A stretch of 33,901 nt of DNA from Willaertia magna (taxonomy: Eukaryota > Heterolobosea > Eutetramitea > Acrasida > Naegleriidae): positions 1 to 33,901 of the forward strand of contig CADWAF010001283.1 in the NCBI GenBank assembly GCA_902984215.1, read 5' to 3'. Of this stretch, positions 19,401 to 27,536 are shown piece by piece. A program made the position numbers and the translations under genes. Position 1 is the first letter of the stretch. Each line of letters begins with the position of its first letter. The notes beneath the pieces are model-generated. The model saw only the letters and a list, made by a program, of their open reading frames with translations, made no database searches and was not told the origin of the DNA.

Positions 19401-20351
19401 GCAGAAATTGAATTGACTAATGACATTTCTTTAATGATTTCATTCCAACAAAACCAATCGACATTCCAATTAAATGGAAAAATTAATAGAATTGATAAAA
19501 TTTATGAAATGCTAAAAGAAATTATTCAAAATCTTAAAGAATTATTTAAAAAGGAAAAAGACAATAATAAAATGAAAGAATTCTTAAAAGAAAAACAAGA
19601 AGTTAAACAACAAGAAGAACAAGAACTAATTGAAAATACATTAAAAGATAAAGAAAAGTTAAATGTGACAGTCAAAGAAATTTCAAATACAAGAAAAAGA
19701 TATAGACACACATTACTTTCCATTTCAGAACAAATAGAAAAAGAAACTTATAAAACAAAGAATGAAATTATAGTAAAAGAAGAACAAGAAGAAGAGTTTG
19801 ATTTTGAATTACAAAAACAATTAAAAGAAATTTTACACAAAATGAAAGAAAAATGTGAAGAAGTTTATGACGATTACATTCTACAAATAAACCAACAATT
19901 AAAAGAAGTAAAAGAAATAATTAGAGAAAAAGCAAATGAAACAAATAATATATTAAAAAATTACAATAATAGTATTAATGACATTGCCTTGTTTATTGCT
20001 AATAAAATTGTAAACGATACTGATTTTATAATGAGTAAAGGAATTGAAAAGATTAAAAAACTATTAAAAGAGTTTATTTATTTTAAGATTAATGATATTG
20101 ATTTTATTTGGACAAATAGTGGTTTACACTTTGAAATTAAATATTTAATTGGTGATAAAGAAAAAATTTTCAAAACTTCAAATGTAAAATTGGCTGAATT
20201 TAAAAAGTTACTAGTTGAATTTGCAACTTATTTAATTGAACAAGAAGTACTGGACGAAGAAGAAATAATACATGAAAAGAAAGAAGAAGTAATGAACAGA
20301 AATAATTCAAGTAGATCATGTGGTTGTTTTTGTTTTTCTAAAAGAAGATAA
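16449..20351 (+). CDS. Large beta-rich protein of unknown function, 1300 aa
   Basis: ATG at 16449 is the first in-frame methionine; the frame extends only four codons upstream, from a TTG. Most of the protein is short alternating beta strands in an Asn/Lys/Ile-rich background with no recognised domain. Two regions look related: about 258-420 (KWENAFDIKDLTFENITV) and about 704-870 (EWKQPFHLKWLTIGNC), each followed by FNKLF/FNKKIS-type and strand-rich sequence. Residues about 1015-1170 are strongly charged Glu/Lys coiled coil. The C-terminus ends SCGCFCFSKRR, a cysteine cluster next to basic residues that could be S-acylated. No signal peptide or membrane helix is visible. Lipid-binding or scaffold roles are possible; nothing in the sequence decides. 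Confidence 0.85.
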   Translation: MQVPNLFEGLNRDDHQITSLHLFSNSLFELSITSILPGKNVDTLQGKATFNNLLKNNNIEIEEALLSFNEKKCQFIKLKIKNKIKLNNLLNNNNLFKFNDKLSEILLVDVDLLNIEIVIDSFKNIEMKGNVDLINLKNELKDELFEIFDESSFDFICPFTCQLPNSLLTIQSIEELQNNTTTTISSFTIKINGNSKTSLNIKQAILDINLQNQKSEIISNKKLNANATFHSFEIENISFSTKITNKGVSLEASGTILKWENAFDIKDLTFENITVTCVFGMEFSLAVQINIPNIEGIGNLLFAGIISKDFYGIYLEIKDKITLIGISNLLTKLFNKKISLGKSKKFGKEIYLENSVLSISNSSGVIGDINVKQGFYISSELSIYKLKKLKTNFLINFNKLNTTIELKESFNLFEKYNFIQIGKKSKFYLNWEFEKKKLNIGLDAKIIFFNEQQLELDTNIYFKTDLSSTGIEPQFILNCQLTVNDNNLLSKYFPKSLQNGINEIEKEVKFKSACIVFSNFNYFYETDEYKIVPFNISANTIVIGALLETPIFQFKKLKKALQWIDYNNSIIKKENSVETLFTFSIGNGESILKPAEVKFSIEFRNFKFPLGKSFSFVPEKFELNISTDPEVTFILGVEYDPTNLMNNITNQLQSIQSVKEEGENNMTTVTTTSTAPMIRKEVQQEPLLFELEGTVSVDDLELIGRMKGEWKQPFHLKWLTIGNCGLGISLNYAQLCTTGMPSGVQMEANVAFNETKQIGIYFGINEVVTENFVIFSISDIGVDDFLELFNKLFSLKLNIVEFIYFKKLGISVSGKNMLITEGFTTKDKEGKKIVKRRNIPMGVTLFSELTLNIPKLIKVEGIIASTVTMKGLEIYGKIAPFKLMDGIISISGYNLLSKENIILVKNKKIKETEETNLNILQGIYEADENGEVTLIQDNSVELHLLLSTVQLPIVKVNGMIEIADMIIFEGDVDVNPGKGECSFIAEIELTNDISLMISFQQNQSTFQLNGKINRIDKIYEMLKEIIQNLKELFKKEKDNNKMKEFLKEKQEVKQQEEQELIENTLKDKEKLNVTVKEISNTRKRYRHTLLSISEQIEKETYKTKNEIIVKEEQEEEFDFELQKQLKEILHKMKEKCEEVYDDYILQINQQLKEVKEIIREKANETNNILKNYNNSINDIALFIANKIVNDTDFIMSKGIEKIKKLLKEFIYFKINDIDFIWTNSGLHFEIKYLIGDKEKIFKTSNVKLAEFKKLLVEFATYLIEQEVLDEEEIIHEKKEEVMNRNNSSRSCGCFCFSKRR

Positions 20352-20456
20352 AATTAACAAGTTATTTAATTAATAGTTTTAAATGTTGTAATATTATTAA
20401 CAATAACAATTTTTGTGTTTTGTAAAGCTCAATGCCAAACAGACCCTCAAGGAAAA

Positions 20457-22348
20457 ATGAAATCTCTGACATTTGAAAATTAGTTTATTCCCCGTGTGAA
20501 ATTTAAAATTTTGCACGAAAGCTATGAACTAGATGCCATCCCGAATGAAGTTTGGCACATTATTCTTTCTTATTTACACAAAAAGTACATCCCTTCTTTA
20601 CGTTTAGTTTCAAAGAGCTTTTACGCACTCGTTACCCACTATTTCTATAACTTTAAACATAATTTCAAGTGTAAAGTAATTAGATTTGAAGGAGAATTAC
20701 TGCAATATGTGGAAAATAATTTGCAACACATGGAAAGTTTAAAAACTTTAACTTTGGACATTACTATTCCATTAAGTGATGAAGAATGGCAATCAATATC
20801 TAAATTAAATAATCTTGAAAATATTTCAGGTATTAGATGCACAAACGATAGGTGGTTACAAAGCATTTCAAATGCTGCAAATTTAAAATATGTACAATTT
20901 GAAGAATCACATGTTAATAATTTCGACAGATTTACAAATTTAGAAACATTAATTATTAATGATGAAAACATTGATGATGATTCAGTTCCAATTTTATTAC
21001 CTAATTCATTAAAACAATTTACTTGTACTGGAAAGTTAGATTCTAAAAAAGTAGAAAGTATAATTATTGCTTGTCATAATTTACAACAATTAAAAATTAA
21101 TTGCAATGAATTGGATGATGAACTATTTGAAAGGATTTTAATTAATTTAAATCATTTAGTTAGCTTAAAGCTATTAACCTTTAAATATTTCCTTACTCCT
21201 CAAATGTATAGTGTATTTGCTAGAAATGACATTCAATTTAAATTAACAAAACTTAGAATTCCTTGGTTTTTTTCTGAAGAAAATAATGAATGTCAAAATT
21301 CATTAAAATATTTATCAACAGCTTTACAAAATCTTTCTATTGATTTTACAGGTAATGCTTCACTTGCTGATTGTAAAGTTTTTTTAAAAACTATAAACAA
21401 TTTAAAAAATCTTTGTAAATTATCACTTAATACAGAAAGTGTATCTGATTATTCAAATAGTTCAGAAGAAGATTTTCCTATTTTATCGTTACCAAAATTA
21501 GTCAAATTTAAGTGCGTTTATTTAGATAAAGATTGATCCAATTTTGTAAAATGTTTTTTACAACCTTCTTTAAAAACGTTAATTCTCCACAATAGAGTGG
21601 CATATACGATATATGAAATAGATATTGAAAAGTATTCGTTTAAATTAGAAATTTAAAATTAATTGGCACATTTAAATTTATTACTGATTTTATTATAGAT
21701 AGAACAGATTTTCCAACTCAATTTTCTAATTTAGTATCGTTGGAGGAAGATGAAATTACAGATGAATTTTTACCTTATTTAAATGGTCAACTGTTACAAA
21801 AATTAGACATTTATGGAACTTTTCGTTTACATTATTTTGAGAAATTTACAAAATTAAAAGATTTATCTATTCAATTTTCTACTAATGATTTCAAGGACTT
21901 AAATTTAATTCTCCTTATTTGAAGAATTTAAAAATTAAAAATTCAAATTTTAATGGGTTAGAAGAAGGATTACTTTCTGCACTATTTACTTTAAATAATT
22001 TAAAAGCTTTACGTTTTTTTAATTGTCCTGAATTGTGTAATGATTTTGTAAAAAATATTACATGTTTAAAGGAACAATCATTATTATCAATTTTAGTATT
22101 TTTAAATTGTTATTCATTAACTGGAGAATGTGTTTATTATTTAAAAGAATTGAAGGAAACAAATGTTAAAATTTATAATTGTGAAAACATAATTTACAAT
22201 AATGAACTTTCCTTACTGATTAATCAACATGCTTTTATAGATTGTGAATGTGTTTCAAAATCATCTAAAGAGTTATTTGATAAACGAACTGGTAAATGGA
22301 ATGATTATTTAGAATTCACTTGTCATAAATCATTAAATGAAGAAGAAT
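20457..22348 (+). pseudogene. F-box/LRR(-MATH) gene, 5' part, interrupted by an insertion
   Basis: The N-terminal part reads LDAIPNEVWHIILSYLHKKY and SLRLVSKSFYALV, a good F-box, then LRRs (for example LKTLTLDITIPLSDEEWQSI). The gene is broken several times: TAG at 20481 in frame with the only ATG (20457), TGA at 21534, a frameshift near 21650 and another near 21905, with LRR-like sequence continuing each time. The last frame reads SLNEEE and is interrupted at 22348 by a 3.68-kb element. Removing the element and one AAT makes it continue LFKELIISLTNEKNYTLALK at 26031. Function before decay was probably SCF-type substrate recognition (family inference). Confidence 0.8.
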
Positions 22349-22360
22349 CCCGGTAACTTC
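22349..22360 (+). repeat. Left terminal inverted repeat
   Basis: CCCGGTAACTTC, perfect inverse of 26016-26027 and 24466-24477. The same arm continues into a 14-bp inverted pair: TCTGCTCGCCGAAT near 22359 and its complement near 22444-22457, so the left end can also fold on itself. Confidence 0.85.
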
Positions 22361-22545
22361 TGCTCGCCGAATCTGTTCATTTTTAGTCCTTTAAAAAATG
22401 CCTCGCAGCAGAAATATGAGCAGAAATGAATTTCTGCCAAAAATTCGGCGAGCAGATGCCAAAGGACGTAGTGGTGGCAGTTGCCATCGGATAGCGACCA
22501 GCGTCACGTAAAAGCGTTGTAATGAATAAAAAAACACGATGTAGG

Positions 22546-22592
22546 TCCAGTCTCTCCCGCCTACTCTATTTACTGCTCCAGTCTTTCCCGCC
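22546..22592 (+). repeat. Short direct repeat pair in the left arm
   Basis: TCCAGTCTCTCCCGCC at 22546-22561 and TCCAGTCTTTCCCGCC at 22577-22592 differ at one base and are spaced 31 bp apart. Together with the GC-richer composition this distinguishes the left arm from the surrounding AT-rich DNA. Confidence 0.6.
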
Positions 22593-22684
22593 AATCAACC
22601 TGGTTTGTGGCTACTTTACAAAAGGTTGATCTTAGAAGACTGAGCTTAAATTCCCTATCGCCTGTTTTTTTTTGAGAATTTATT

Positions 22685-22750
22685 TGTGGCGGGTTTGAAC
22701 CCAGGAATATGAGTGTGCAGTCCTGCATCCCTACAACTGGGCCACTGTTT
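22685..22750 (-). other. tRNA-like sequence with A-box and B-box matches
   Basis: On the minus strand TGGCCCAGTTGTAGG (22744-22730) resembles a tRNA A box, and GGTTCAAACCC (22701-22691) resembles a B box, at normal tRNA spacing. The acceptor stem and anticodon stem do not pair, so it is not a working tRNA. It could be a tRNA relic or a tRNA-derived SINE head within the element. Confidence 0.35.
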
Positions 22751-23001
22751 CATTTGTTAATTATCTATTGAACACGAATAAAAAGCAACCTTGAACAAAA
22801 CTGGTTTTAAAAACAAAAAATTCATCACCACCTTTTCCCGGCATGTCTAGCTTTTTAACAGTGTAATTGATTAAAAAAAATAAAATAAATAAAAATCTAA
22901 TTCGTTTCAAAAAAAAACACAATGTCCTTTATTAAAAAAAAATTAAAAAAATTAAAAAATCTAATTCCAAAATTTTCACCATCCATCATTTCCCGTAAAA
23001 A

Positions 23002-24341
23002 ATGTCTGTAAATCAACAACAACTAGACAACAATAGCCTATAATCAACACTATCCCCCAATTAACTTCATACATCCAAAAGAAATAATCATTTCAACACT
23101 ACAAATTGTAGTAGTACAACAACTTCATTACAAGTACTTCTCATTCTATTGTCATCAAGCTATTTCAATGAAAATCTTTTTAAACAACCAACACCTAATG
23201 TAAATCAAGATAATGATCAACATTTCCCAACAACTTCTTCCCCTAGTTTATATAGTAGCAATAGTATTAGTATTAGTGAACCAGTTTGTGCAGCCATTAT
23301 ATTGAATGGTGCCATGGCAATGCTTTCTTTCCGACAGATGTTAAAAAAATTTCCTCTACATTTACTCCTTGTGAAGATAAAGAGGAAGGCTTGAAAGAAG
23401 AAAGAAGAGAAGAAAATACGTATTTAACGAATAAACAATTATAACTATGCTTAAATTTTCGTTTTCATTAACTAGTCAATCCTTTAACAAACTTTGTTTA
23501 TTACAGTTAAACTTTCAACTGCAAAAGTACAATATAATAGTCTTAGATTTTAAACACTTGGTACTCCTTTCGTTATTCCATTGGGTAATATTTATCAACA
23601 ACTAAAGAAGAATGAAAATCTAAAAATAACAGTAATACTAGTCGCGACCAAACAAAAGAAGAACTTTATTCTCAAATAACAACAACAACCGTAAAGACTC
23701 CTACAACAACAATGTCTACTACTACAACTTTCACAACAATAACAACAACATTGTCTAATAATACAATTTTAACAGAAAATATGTCTCAAAACTCCCTTAG
23801 TTAAAATAAAGAAGAAGAAGATTTAACATCAACAAGGTTGAAAGAGGAGGAAACTCCAACAACGACAATGAATTATTCAGGTAGTACTAATTTTCTTTTA
23901 AGTGTTACTAGTAGTGGAGATAATGGATTATTAGTTATTCTTTCTACAACAACAGTATCTTCTGTTAGTTTTAATGATCAAGTAAATGTTATTGATATAG
24001 GTCAAGAAAAGAAGATTATTTCCGAATTTTAAAGTTTACCAAATGTTTCTTCGGAATTGAGCTTAACATCAACTACATCAACAAATACTACTCCAGTTTC
24101 TTGTCTGTCAAATGTTGTCAATATAATTGAATTAATAGATGTTTATATTGATTATAATACTTTTTATAAGCAATCTAATTCTGATATTTATATTGTAATG
24201 GAGTGGTGTGAATGTTTTCTATTCGATTGTGATGGATATCATTCAACTTTATTAACACATATGAATTCAATTTTAAGGGTGAAGATTAAGGTTTTTGGAC
24301 ATTGTGTTTTTAGTTTTGAGGACATTGTATTTTTTTTTTGA
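23002..24341 (+). pseudogene. Decayed Ser/Thr-rich gene with kinase-like piece, unit 1
   Basis: An ATG at 23002 (MSVNQQQLDNNSL) is followed by in-frame stops, then by Ser/Thr-rich coding-like stretches that switch frame repeatedly: PTDVKKISSTFTPCEDKEEG, TTTTVKTPTTTMSTTTTF, and finally VNIIELIDVYIDYNTF leading into SDIYIVMEWCECFLFDC. That last piece looks like the kinase N-lobe to hinge region (NIIxLxDVY ... IYIVMEWCE). A TTTATTACAG acceptor-like site at about 23507 suggests a former intron. No catalytic loop follows. The gene was probably a host protein kinase captured by the element; this is inference. The same structure occurs in unit 2. Confidence 0.5.
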
Positions 24342-24477
24342 ACTTTTAAGACATTGTAGTTTTTTAGCATTAAATAAATAAATTTTTTATTTTCACATTT
24401 TGGCAGAGCAGAAGCACTTTCTGCCACTAGAGATCTTGCAGCAGAAAAAAAAATCTGCCATTTTTGAAGTTACCGGG
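23058..24477 (+). repeat. Tandem duplication, unit 1
   Basis: From CAATTAACTTCAT at 23058 to the internal TIR at 24477, this 1420-bp stretch is repeated at 24621-26027 with only scattered substitutions and small indels (for example CACATTTTGGC near the end is present only here). Identity looks above 95 percent by eye. High identity means the duplication is much younger than the gene decay it contains, since most frame-breaking changes are shared. Confidence 0.9.
24466..24477 (-). repeat. Internal copy of the right terminal inverted repeat
   Basis: GAAGTTACCGGG, identical to the right end at 26016-26027. It marks the end of the first of two tandem units. The flanking base pattern (TGACAC follows) is not a target duplication of the left flank, so it is an internal junction and not an independent insertion end. 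Confidence 0.8.
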
Positions 24478-24649
24478 TGACACACAACTCATATAATAGT
24501 TATGATAGACAAAATCAAAACAATACCCTTAACATTGAAATTATTGTTAATTGTGTACACATTATTGGATTGAACAGTTGTAAAACAGTTGTAGGGAACC
24601 TAATATCAAATTATGTTGGTCAATTAACTTCATACATCCAAAAGAAATA

Positions 24650-25901
24650 ATCATTTCAACACTACAAATTGTAGTAGTACAACAACTTCATTACAAGTAC
24701 TTCTCATTCTATTGTCATCAAGCTATTTCGATGAAAATCTTTTTAAACAACCAACACCTAATGTAGATCAAGATAATGATCAACATTTCCCAACAACTTC
24801 TTCCCCTAGTTTATATAGTAGTAATAGTATTAGTATTAGTGAACCAGTTTGTGCAGCCATTATATTGAATGGTGCCATGGCAATGTTTTCTTTCCGACAG
24901 ATGTTAAAAAAATTTCCTCTACTCCTTGTGAAGATAAAGAGGAAGGCTTGAAAGAAGAAGAAGAAAGAAGAGAAGAAAATACGTATTTAACGAATAAACA
25001 ATTATAACTATGCTTAAATCTTCGTTTTCATTAACTAGTCAATCCTTTAACAAACTTTGTTTATTACAGTTAAACTTTTAACTGCAAAAGTACAATATAG
25101 TCTTAGATTTCAAACACTTGGTGCTCCTTTCGTTATTTCATTGGGTAATATTTATCAACAACTAAAGAAGAATGAAAATCTAAAAATAACAGTAATACTA
25201 GTCGCGACCAAACAAAGGAAGAACTTTATTCTCAAATAACAACAACAACCGTAAAGACTCCTACAACAACAATGTCTACTACTACAACTTTCACAACAAT
25301 AACAACAGCACTGTCTAATAATACAATTTTAACAGAAAATATGTCTCAAAACTCCTTTAGTTAAAATAAAGAAGAAGAGGATTTAACATCAACAAGGTTG
25401 AAAGAGAAGGAAACTCCAACAACGACAATAAATTATTCAGGTAGTACTAATTTTCTTTCAAGTGTTACTAGTAGTGGAGATAATGGATTATTAGTTATTC
25501 TTTCTACAACAACAGTATCTTCTGTTAGTTTTAATGATCAAGTAAATGTTATTGATATAGGTCAAGAAAAGAAAATTATTTCCGAATTTTAAAGTTTACC
25601 AAATGTTTCTTCGGAATTGAGCTTAACATCAATTATATCAACAAATACTACTCCAGTTTCTTGTCTGTCAAATGTTGTCAATATAATTGAATTAATAGAT
25701 GTTTATATTGATTATAATACTTTTGATAAGCAATTTAATTCTGATATTTATATTGTAATGGAGTGGTGTGAATGTTTTCTATTCGATTGTGATGGATATC
25801 ATTCAACTTTATTAACACATATGAATTCAATTTTAAGGGTGAAGATTAAGGTTTTTGGACATTGTGTTTTTAGTTTTGAGGACATTGTATTTTTTTTTTG
25901 A
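24650..25901 (+). pseudogene. Decayed Ser/Thr-rich gene with kinase-like piece, unit 2
   Basis: Same gene relic as 23002-24341: SSSYFDENLFKQPTPNVDQD, then EEGLKEEEERREENTYL, the Thr-rich tract, and the hinge-like SDIYIVMEWCE. The intact-looking start ATG of unit 1 is absent here. The stop after IISEF and the frame change before PTDVKK are shared with unit 1, so they predate the duplication. It cannot encode a full protein. Confidence 0.5.
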
Positions 25902-26015
25902 ACTTTTAAGACATTGTAGTTTTTTAGCATTAAATAAATAAATTTTTTATTTTCAGAGCAGAAGCACTTTCTGCCACTAGAGATCTTGCAGCAGAAAAAA
26001 AAATCTGCCATTTTT

Positions 26016-26027
26016 GAAGTTACCGGG
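26016..26027 (-). repeat. Right terminal inverted repeat
   Basis: GAAGTTACCGGG, followed by host AAT, which is also present before the left end. GCAGAAA/TTTCTGC motifs lie just inside this end and are also frequent just inside the left end, typical of subterminal binding sites of DNA transposons. Confidence 0.85.
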
Positions 26028-27443
26028 AATTATTTAAAGAGTTAATTATTAGTTTAACAAATGAAAAGAACTATACCTTAGCGTTAAAATATATTGATGA
26101 CTTTTTATTTACAAAAGAATTGCCATTGGGAAAATGAATTGATTTACATTATTTATTTTTATGAAACTATGTGTTTAGTTAAAACTAAAACTAATGGAAA
26201 TGACAGATATTTTGAAAATTTACCTTTAGTTTACAATCATTACAAAAATCACAAATATAATGAAAAATTAGTTCAATTTATTGTTGAATTACTAAAACGT
26301 ATTGAAACCACAAAACAATTCTTTATTTTATCTAACATCCTTATTGACAACGGAAAGCATTACTCAGTCTTTATTAACTATTCTGTTTTAGAAAACGTAC
26401 CATATGAAGAAGAATATGTTTATGATTTATTAAATTTATTTGAGCTTGTGATTGATTCCATTAACTTTTTACATTTTGAAGAAAATAATAGCATTTATTA
26501 TGATTTTATTACCTTTTTGAAAAGTGCTTTTATGGATGTGATGGAAGATGCATCTATACTTTTTTCAAAATGTTATTTAAAATTTGCAAATACCATTACA
26601 CTTAAACTAAATAACGAATTAAGATTACAATATTTAAATGAGGCAAAGAATTATGATCCTGAATTAGACATTAATGATTTAATAGTATTAAATGAAGATT
26701 TATCATTAAAAGAATTAATTAAAAAGAATATCCACAAGTGGAAGTTGTTTCTCGTACCATTACAATTCCAAATGAAAAATTACAAGTGACAACAAGAGAT
26801 AAACAAACATTTTACAGTGATAAATTTATAGTTGATGGATTTAGTTGGTGCATTTCCTTAGAACTATTAGGAAATGAAGAATTCTTTAAAATTTCCTTAT
26901 CACTTGAATCAATACTTAAAAACAATGACACAAATACCTTTATTACAAAAGTTACCCCTTTCCATATTATTTTGATGATTAACGGTGAAAATTTAGTGTG
27001 TAATCCTATACTTAATTGTTACAATTTTTCCGCCTCATTCACAAGTTTGAAACAAAAAGAAGGAGGATTATTTCCCTTAACTTGTTTGCAGCCATTTGAA
27101 AAGACAGAAAAAGAAAGTATCTTTAAATTTGATATTGCTTTAAAGATATTACGTTCAAATGTTTATTCCTTCCATTCATATTGGGAAAATAATCTTCCAT
27201 TCTTTTAGATGTACCAATCACAACACTTACTAATTCTAAAAGGGGAATGAAATTTTATTCTGATCCATTTGAGATTAACTGTACCGTTTATTGAGGAATG
27301 TATTAATTCTTATTCAAAAAGGTCATGAAATTAAACAAGTTTTCTTTAAGGATGGTATTTCTTTTGATCAATACTTATTTAAAGTTGGTTTGAAATTGAA
27401 AAACATTGTGTATGAAGCATTAGTAGAGGAAGAAATGGTGTGA
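26028..27443 (+). pseudogene. F-box/LRR(-MATH) gene, 3' part after the insertion
   Basis: Continuation of the gene broken at 22348. The frame reads LFKELIISLTNEKNYTLALK then shifts near 26110 to a helical stretch (LLKRIETTKQFFILSNILID). It shifts again near 26730 into EYPQVEVVSRTITIPNEKLQ and a beta-rich segment with VDGFSWCISLELLGNEEFFK, which resembles a MATH (TRAF-C) fold. After further lesions near 27200-27300 it ends in QVFFKDGISFDQYLFKVGLK and stops at 27441. At least four frame breaks are present, so it is dead independently of the insertion. Confidence 0.7.
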
Positions 27444-27536
27444 TAGTCACAAGTATTGTTTTGTTATTTTCAGGAAAACGTTAATTAAATACTTTATTAA
27501 TTCGAGAAATTAAATATCACAAAGAATAGGAATTAT

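Larger units (their letters stand above)
22349..26027. mobile_element. 3.68-kb composite inserted element with 12-bp TIRs
   Basis: The ends are exact inverted repeats: CCCGGTAACTTC at 22349-22360 and GAAGTTACCGGG at 26016-26027. Host AAT flanks both sides (22346-22348 and 26028-26030), a likely 3-bp target duplication. Removing the element rejoins a reading frame. A third end copy lies inside (24466-24477). The left arm (22349 to about 23000) is GC-richer, with hairpins and repeats; the rest is a tandem duplication carrying gene relics. No transposase is visible, so it is non-autonomous or dead. Inverted subterminal motifs GGACATTGT occur near both ends (22917-22927 inverted; 24297, 24320, 24349 and 25857, 25880, 25909). 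The superfamily cannot be assigned; a 3-bp duplication is used by several DNA transposon groups. Confidence 0.75.
24621..26027 (+). repeat. Tandem duplication, unit 2
   Basis: This 1407-bp copy of 23058-24477 is again closed by the TIR. It is preceded by 143 bp (24478-24620) unique to this unit, which stay open in one frame ending IIGLNSCKTVVGNLIS; that resembles a damaged P-loop but is too short to assign. No left-end TIR precedes unit 2. The simplest reading is one ancestral element whose right part was duplicated. Confidence 0.9.

Noticed and set aside
16667..19723. Several minus-strand open frames within the 1300-aa gene
   Set aside because: They are antisense shadows of a long intact plus-strand coding region with biased codon use.
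22391..22594. Minus-strand open frame in the element's left arm
   Set aside because: It overlaps repeats and hairpins, uses rare codons for this genome, and has no coding-like pattern.
22685..22750. A functional tRNA gene
   Set aside because: A- and B-box-like motifs are present, but the acceptor and anticodon stems do not pair and no clear anticodon loop can be drawn.
24239..24427. Minus-strand open frames at the ends of both tandem units
   Set aside because: They are antisense to the subterminal repeats and have low-complexity content. They are duplicated only because the DNA is.
24541..24655. A nucleotide-binding P-loop protein (IIGLNSCKTVVGN)
   Set aside because: The glycine before the lysine is missing and the open stretch is too short, so no family can be claimed.
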